Positions 29,261 to 33,557 of a DNA stretch of 33,557 bases are shown here, piece after piece. Made by a program: the position numbers and the translations under genes. The stretch lies in assembly GCA_003427395.1 (NCBI GenBank), contig BFEA01000359.1, forward strand, positions 32,102-65,658. Reading direction: 5' to 3'. The notes below the pieces were generated by a model. That model made no database searches and was not told the DNA's origin. It saw nothing but the letters and a program-made list of their open reading frames with translations. Within the stretch, counting starts at the first letter, position 1; each line of letters opens with the position of its first letter. Origin of the DNA: Chara braunii (Eukaryota > Streptophyta > Charophyceae > Charales > Characeae).

Positions 29261-32200
29261 GTAGCCGTAGTGCACAGTCAACCGCAACTGTAGTTCGTCC
29301 ACAACACGCTGCAAACATCAGTCGTTCTTGTACTTAGCCGAGCTGTTCGCGGCAAAGCAACAATACTCTATCCGGTACAGGCAACACTCCATACCCCTTT
29401 GAGTCGACTCTTGGCGATGGTAGAGTAAGGCCAACCGATAGTAGCAGTCTCCATCTCCCTCTTTATCTGCACAAGTCTCCCCTCGGCATATCTCCCTTAT
29501 GGCTTCAGGGCGAGAAGGTTTAACAGCTACAACACCCTTACCGAGAAGCCCCCAAAGTAGCTTCAAGCTAGCACCAATTGATCTTGGAGCTATAGTAACC
29601 TCAACCTTGTCAAATTTTGCAGTAATATGTTTGAACAGAATACCAACAACAACATCACGAACCGATAGTAGCTAGCACGCCGACCAGGTACACAGTACTC
29701 CGCCACTACTCTTCCGTTGCATTTACCCTGCTAACGGCAACTCGCCGGTGCACCAGCAACAATGGACTGGTTGCATGCACAGCCACCTCAGGGTAACAAG
29801 TATCTCTGGTATGACTCGGCATCCACCTCAACTCAAACAGCTACCACTGGTATCATGACTGCGGGGACGGTTGCACTACAAATGGCAGCCTCTATACCAA
29901 CCATATAACGATGAGTTAGTGGTTGTAACCACAGGACGGACCATGCCACTCCTCGCAGCCTCACGGTGATTGAGGACGGCAGGTCGATATCACTCCTCGC
30001 CCATTCCCACCTGTAAACCCCCAAGGAAATGCCCGTTGTGCCAACCAAGGATTTCATCTCGTAGCAATACTATTCCCGGTAAGCCCTCTCTCTTTCTCTC
30101 TCTCTCTTAGACCCCCAAGCAATGGCAGGTACGATGTTGAATGGATCCGACCACTTACATGGCCTTATACACCTAGAGAAAGGCAGTGACTTAGTTCCCA
30201 CCACCAGGACGACGGTCACATAAGCAGTGTGGCCACCATCATGATGGTAGTGATGGAGATCAGTGGGTAACGGGCAGTCCACTCTACGGATGAGGAAAGT
30301 GATCAGGTCACCATCTATTGCTTAGCTCGTGCAAACGAGAGTGAATCTTCCCTTACAGTATGGGAGTATACCTCGCCATATTGTGACATGTACGTACTTC
30401 AATCTTCCCGCGCAATCCCCACACCGTTCGTCACCGAACATGTCGTCCCGATTCAAATTTTATCCCGGTCAACCACCTCGTAAGGCCCCGAAACCCACAT
30501 TCAGCCCCCACCCTACCTGGCTCGAGTCCGTGTAGGAACGAGCGAGATAGACGTTTTCACTCTCGCTCCTCCTCCCCCGTCGATGCCCGCGCGCACCTTC
30601 TTTTTCACAAACCTTCTTTTTCACTACTCCATTGCTCAATCCGATGTTATAGCTGCGCTTGCGGGAGGTTTTTGACCTCGAATCACCTCTCCTCCTACTC
30701 AAAACCAACCCCGATCGAACGCGCTTCGTTCTCCTGCTCCCTACTCTCCACTCGTTTTCTTCCACCACCCATGCACATGCATCCTGCTCACTTCCCTATC
30801 TAGGCTCACTCTCCCTACCTCGCAGTTCCTTATTCTTCACGCAGCTCCTACGCCCCACAACAGTTACCACTTCATGATTCGAGAATCAGAGTTTTCTATT
30901 CGCCTCGCCTCATGTAAGAACCTCCAACATGCTACTTTCCTAGGCCGACCTCGCCGAGAGAGCGGCTAAGCTTCCGCGATAACCAGTCTCTCCCATTTCT
31001 ACCATCGCCCCTGCTTTGCGCACGCTGCTCTTCTTTTACCTCGCTTTTTACTCACTCTCCCTCCAAACCAGCCGTAGAGTCGTATTCGCTATCCCCCGAA
31101 ACTCCTATGCCCTTTCCCTCCTCGCCTATATCCGCGAAGGACTGAGCAAACAACTCATCTGTACTTGTGCTTGACTAGCCTCCCATTACCTCTACTTCGG
31201 CCGTATCTGGCGCAAACCCCAGCCAGGTTCATTCATCTCCTGTTGTGCTCGTGCTCCGCTTCATTCTCCCTTCACTACCTTACTCCCCGCTGTTTGTCGC
31301 TCTCTGCTTTAGCGTCTGCCTTACTCGCTTGGTATAAGCGCAGATGGCCTGGCATCGGTCAGCTCACACGACTGCCTCTCTGCGCTGCTCAGCCGCCTCG
31401 ACCACCTGAAGAAGACTTCGGAGCGACCCGACTACTGGTCGGCAAGACTAGCTCTCGGTCCTCACGCCTCAAGCCTGATGATCGAGTCGCACGACCAGTA
31501 ATACGTGCCTCCTCCTTGCGCCCGATCCCCCTTTCATCACGCACGTACCTTGCTCAACTCTCCGTCCGAGTCCAGCCATGCGAGTGTTGTCTCCGCGCTC
31601 CTCCCCTTCGATCCATTTGCGCCTCAACGCAGCGGTCTCCGCACCCCGTGGCCGGAATAGCCCAACAATCGGTTCGGGCGGAGGCAGAGGCAATCAACCG
31701 AAAGACACGCCTCACCATCGGCTTTATACGTGCGCTCCCCACGCCGGGTCATGTCGGTCTTCTCGGTACCACTCCTATCTCAAGCGGAGCCAAAAATTCA
31801 CGAACTAGTAGGAAAAAAAAGGAAAAAGAAAAAAAGTAAAAGTAAAATTTATATCATAAACAGAGGGGGATTTTTAAAACTATTATAAATAGGTAGCGGG
31901 CGAAACAAAGAGGACTGCTGGCCCTTGCTAGCCCCGTGGACCGGACCCGTCGTCTTGCCTGTCAGCAAAACTGAGGGGGATAGCCCCATCGGGCCCTCAA
32001 CCCCTTGGTTTCCTCCACGCTGCTCCTGCCCCGTCGCCCGCCAACTTCGATCCCTATACCTCCGTCGTGTGAGTCCAACACCGTAACCTATAGGGCTAAG
32101 CCCAAGCCTGGTACCAACACCCGTGAGGTCCTGTATAAAGTAGAGTTGCACAACCCTCAGCCCATGGAAGCGGCCTTGCCCTCGGTCCTTCTACTAGCTA

Positions 32201-32503
32201 AGCATGCTGCTATTAGACTCCCGTGTCGGCCCGCCTTCCTTGTGCCGTGGCTGCCTCACACCCCTCTCCGTACGTTGGACCACCAACGGTTACCCGCCCC
32301 TAAACGAGAGCACTTTATACTCCTCGTAACAAAAGTCATGCCGACCAACTACGCCGGTTGCATAACCAAAAATAGAGAAATCACACGCGCGCCTTAATCT
32401 GCGTGCCCACACCCGCTCTACTCTAGTCAAGCATCCTATCAGTGCAACCCAACAGCCTTAGCCGCGACTCGCGCGGTATATATTTTAGGACTTTAGACTT
32501 TAC
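29261..32503. other. Diverged remainder of copy B, no gene seen
   Basis: Includes a CT microsatellite (about 30081-30108). Mostly pyrimidine-rich on the plus strand, mirroring the purine-rich matching part of A. Shared landmarks with A survive at 31968-32013 and about 32375-32400. Long frames on the plus strand (31165-31839, 224 codons) are Ser/Arg/Leu-rich, absent from A and show no domain. Confidence 0.45.
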
Positions 32504-32560
32504 CTCATGTCACTTGCAAAAACTAGGGCGGATACCCTTGTCAGGGTATTCGCACCGACA

Positions 32561-33167
32561 GCGCAGTAACAAAATTAAAAATAGAAAACCGTAAACAAAA
32601 ATTGAACCATACGCTTTTGTACCTACAATCCTGGCTATGCATAATAATTATTAATTATATATTGGAGGCATCAATAAATATTCCTTCGTTACGGAATTCC
32701 CACAGAAGGGATCAGAAATAGCCCTGGTCTTTGAGCATCTTGGAAGAAGTTATGCTTACCAACAAAGACCGCGCAAACCTTCCTTCTCAATCTATTTCGC
32801 ACATTTCGAGAGTGGTGTGGCGATGCCCTTACATGCGGGTGGACCAATCGCCGTAGTCAATAGATTCATGCCGGCATTTTCCTGCCAAATCGGAGCGCTG
32901 CTTGGCTGTTCCGTACGACAGCGGTAGGCGGCTGCCAAGTGGAAGACATCGGACCGTATGATCGTGCCAGCGTGGACATGCGCTGACGTGTCAGCTGGAG
33001 CTCTTGTCGTTTTTTTCCACTCCGGTAACCCTAATCTCGACTAGCGCTAGTGCCGCGTCATAGCGCAGCACCATAGCGCAGCATTAGCGCCGACTTTACA
33101 CCGCAGCTCCATCACTTGATATTGGACATGAAGGACTACCAAAATTGCGGATTTGGGGTCGCCGTGT
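32561..33167. other. Spacer with one related MITE end
   Basis: AT-rich at 32640-32700. At about 32804-32829 the phrase TTCGAGAGTGGTGTGGCGATGCCC resembles the 3' end of the MITE at the window edge, so it is probably a remnant of a related element. A short CATAGCGCAGCA repeat lies at about 33060-33085. No gene. Confidence 0.45.
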
Positions 33168-33557
33168 GAGGGCCTCGCCACACCACTCTTAAAAACTCTT
33201 TTTCAAGAGTTGCTGCATCGCCACACAGCCTCTTGACACTTGGGCCAGTCAAGAGCTGTCAGAGTGGCTCTTGAAACCTTTTCAAGAGTAGCTCTTGAAA
33301 GATCGGAAACCCCAGCCTGCAACTCGTGCGTTTCCAAGCGTCCTTGCCCTAACCCTCGAGGGACTTTCGGTTTTCGAGAGTTGTCAGACCGTTATCCTGA
33401 CGCCTTTCGTCATTTTCCATCCTCTGTCCAACACCATTGCCCTTTCGAGAGTGCTGTGTGGCGAGGGGCCGAAAACTCTTGAAGACCCAACTCTTGAGAC
33501 CGTCTGACAGCTCTTGACAAATTTCCCCATTTCAAGAGTGGTGTGGCTATGGGCCTC
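33168..33557. mobile_element. MITE-like inverted-repeat element, reaching the window edge
   Basis: The left end begins GAGGGCCTCGCCACACCACTCTT (33168-33190). The right end, read on the minus strand from 33557, begins GAGGCCCATAGCCACACCACTCTT. A second nested inverted pair, GCCACACAGCCTCTTG (about 33211) and GCCACACAGCACTCTCG (minus, about 33463), lies inside. About a dozen CAAGAG/CTCTTG motifs fill the body. It has no coding capacity. The target-site duplication cannot be checked because the right flank is outside the window, so the superfamily is unknown. Confidence 0.75.

Larger units (their letters stand above)
24335..32560 (-). mobile_element. Copy B of the large TGTCG...CGACA element
   Basis: 8226 bp, minus strand, from TGTCGGTGCGAATACCC (32560 downward) to GCGAGCGACA (ending 24335). 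It is collinear with copy A but diverged, roughly 70-75 percent alike by eye in the best blocks and barely alignable elsewhere. It is longer than A, partly from about 0.5 kb extra at 25080-25550 and a GCTGCT-rich expansion at 28780-29260. The flanking pentamers (TATGT, GCGCA) do not match, so there is no target-site duplication. No transposon protein is encoded. Long plus-strand frames such as 31165-31839 are not conserved in A and are taken as chance. Confidence 0.7.

Noticed and set aside
28972-29337. Gln-rich plus-strand frame and Cys/Ala-rich minus-strand frames
   Set aside because: Produced by the CAG/GCTG triplet-rich tract; different frames look equally open.
31165-31839. 224-codon open frame, the longest plus-strand frame in copy B
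   Set aside because: Ser/Arg/Leu-rich composition from pyrimidine-rich DNA, no domain, not conserved in copy A, and on the strand opposite to the element.
8524-32560. DIRS-like element with inverted terminal repeats around a reverse transcriptase
   Set aside because: The central reverse transcriptase is an L1-clade LINE with APE endonuclease and its own tail; no tyrosine recombinase is visible.

Overview
The window is about 33.6 kb of repeat-rich nuclear DNA from a eukaryote, most likely a streptophyte (a land plant or charophyte alga). This rests on an L1-clade LINE of plant type (ORF1 with a zinc knuckle, ORF2 with APE endonuclease, reverse transcriptase and a C-terminal zf-RVT module), a tRNA-derived SINE, and a Ty3/gypsy pol relic. 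I could not name a species. I see no convincing intact host gene; every recognisable coding stretch is a decayed transposable-element relic.

Layout. 1-2.2 kb: a tandem duplication, a SINE with clear target-site duplications, and a twofold-duplicated piece resembling a LINE ORF2 C-terminus (minus strand). 2.2-4.4 kb: a Ty3/gypsy pol relic (plus) with damaged catalytic motifs and a large deletion in integrase. 4.4-6.3 kb: unassigned sequence. 6.34-6.71 kb: a terminal fragment (copy C) of the large element described next, joined to a 5'-truncated LINE (plus, 6.71-7.65 kb). 8.52-15.93 kb (copy A, plus) and 24.34-32.56 kb (copy B, minus): two diverged, collinear copies of one large, apparently non-coding element facing each other. 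Both are bounded by TGTCG...CGACA. The roughly 8.4 kb between them holds a nearly full-length but broken LINE on the minus strand (about 16.8-24.3 kb). The right edge (33.17 kb to the end) is a MITE-like inverted-repeat element.

The most interesting signal is inside copies A and B. Each carries a tandem array of short hairpins (about ten in A, seven in B). The core is nearly invariant, but the outer stems differ from hairpin to hairpin and mostly still pair. The same copies share an alternating array of two 120-bp repeat types, two perfect hairpins that abut each other, other palindromes with compensatory changes, a TATA-like box in A, and a conserved splice-donor-like GTAAGT near the 3' end. 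I read A, B and C as copies of one giant LTR or LARD-like element whose transcript is strongly structured. That reading is an inference.

One artefact needs flagging. Positions 9649-9686 are the junction adapter of a Nextera mate-pair (Tn5) library, flanked by two identical 178-bp direct repeats. About 216 bp of the window are therefore probably not genomic. Translations across it give the contaminant peptide VSYTHLDVYKRQ.
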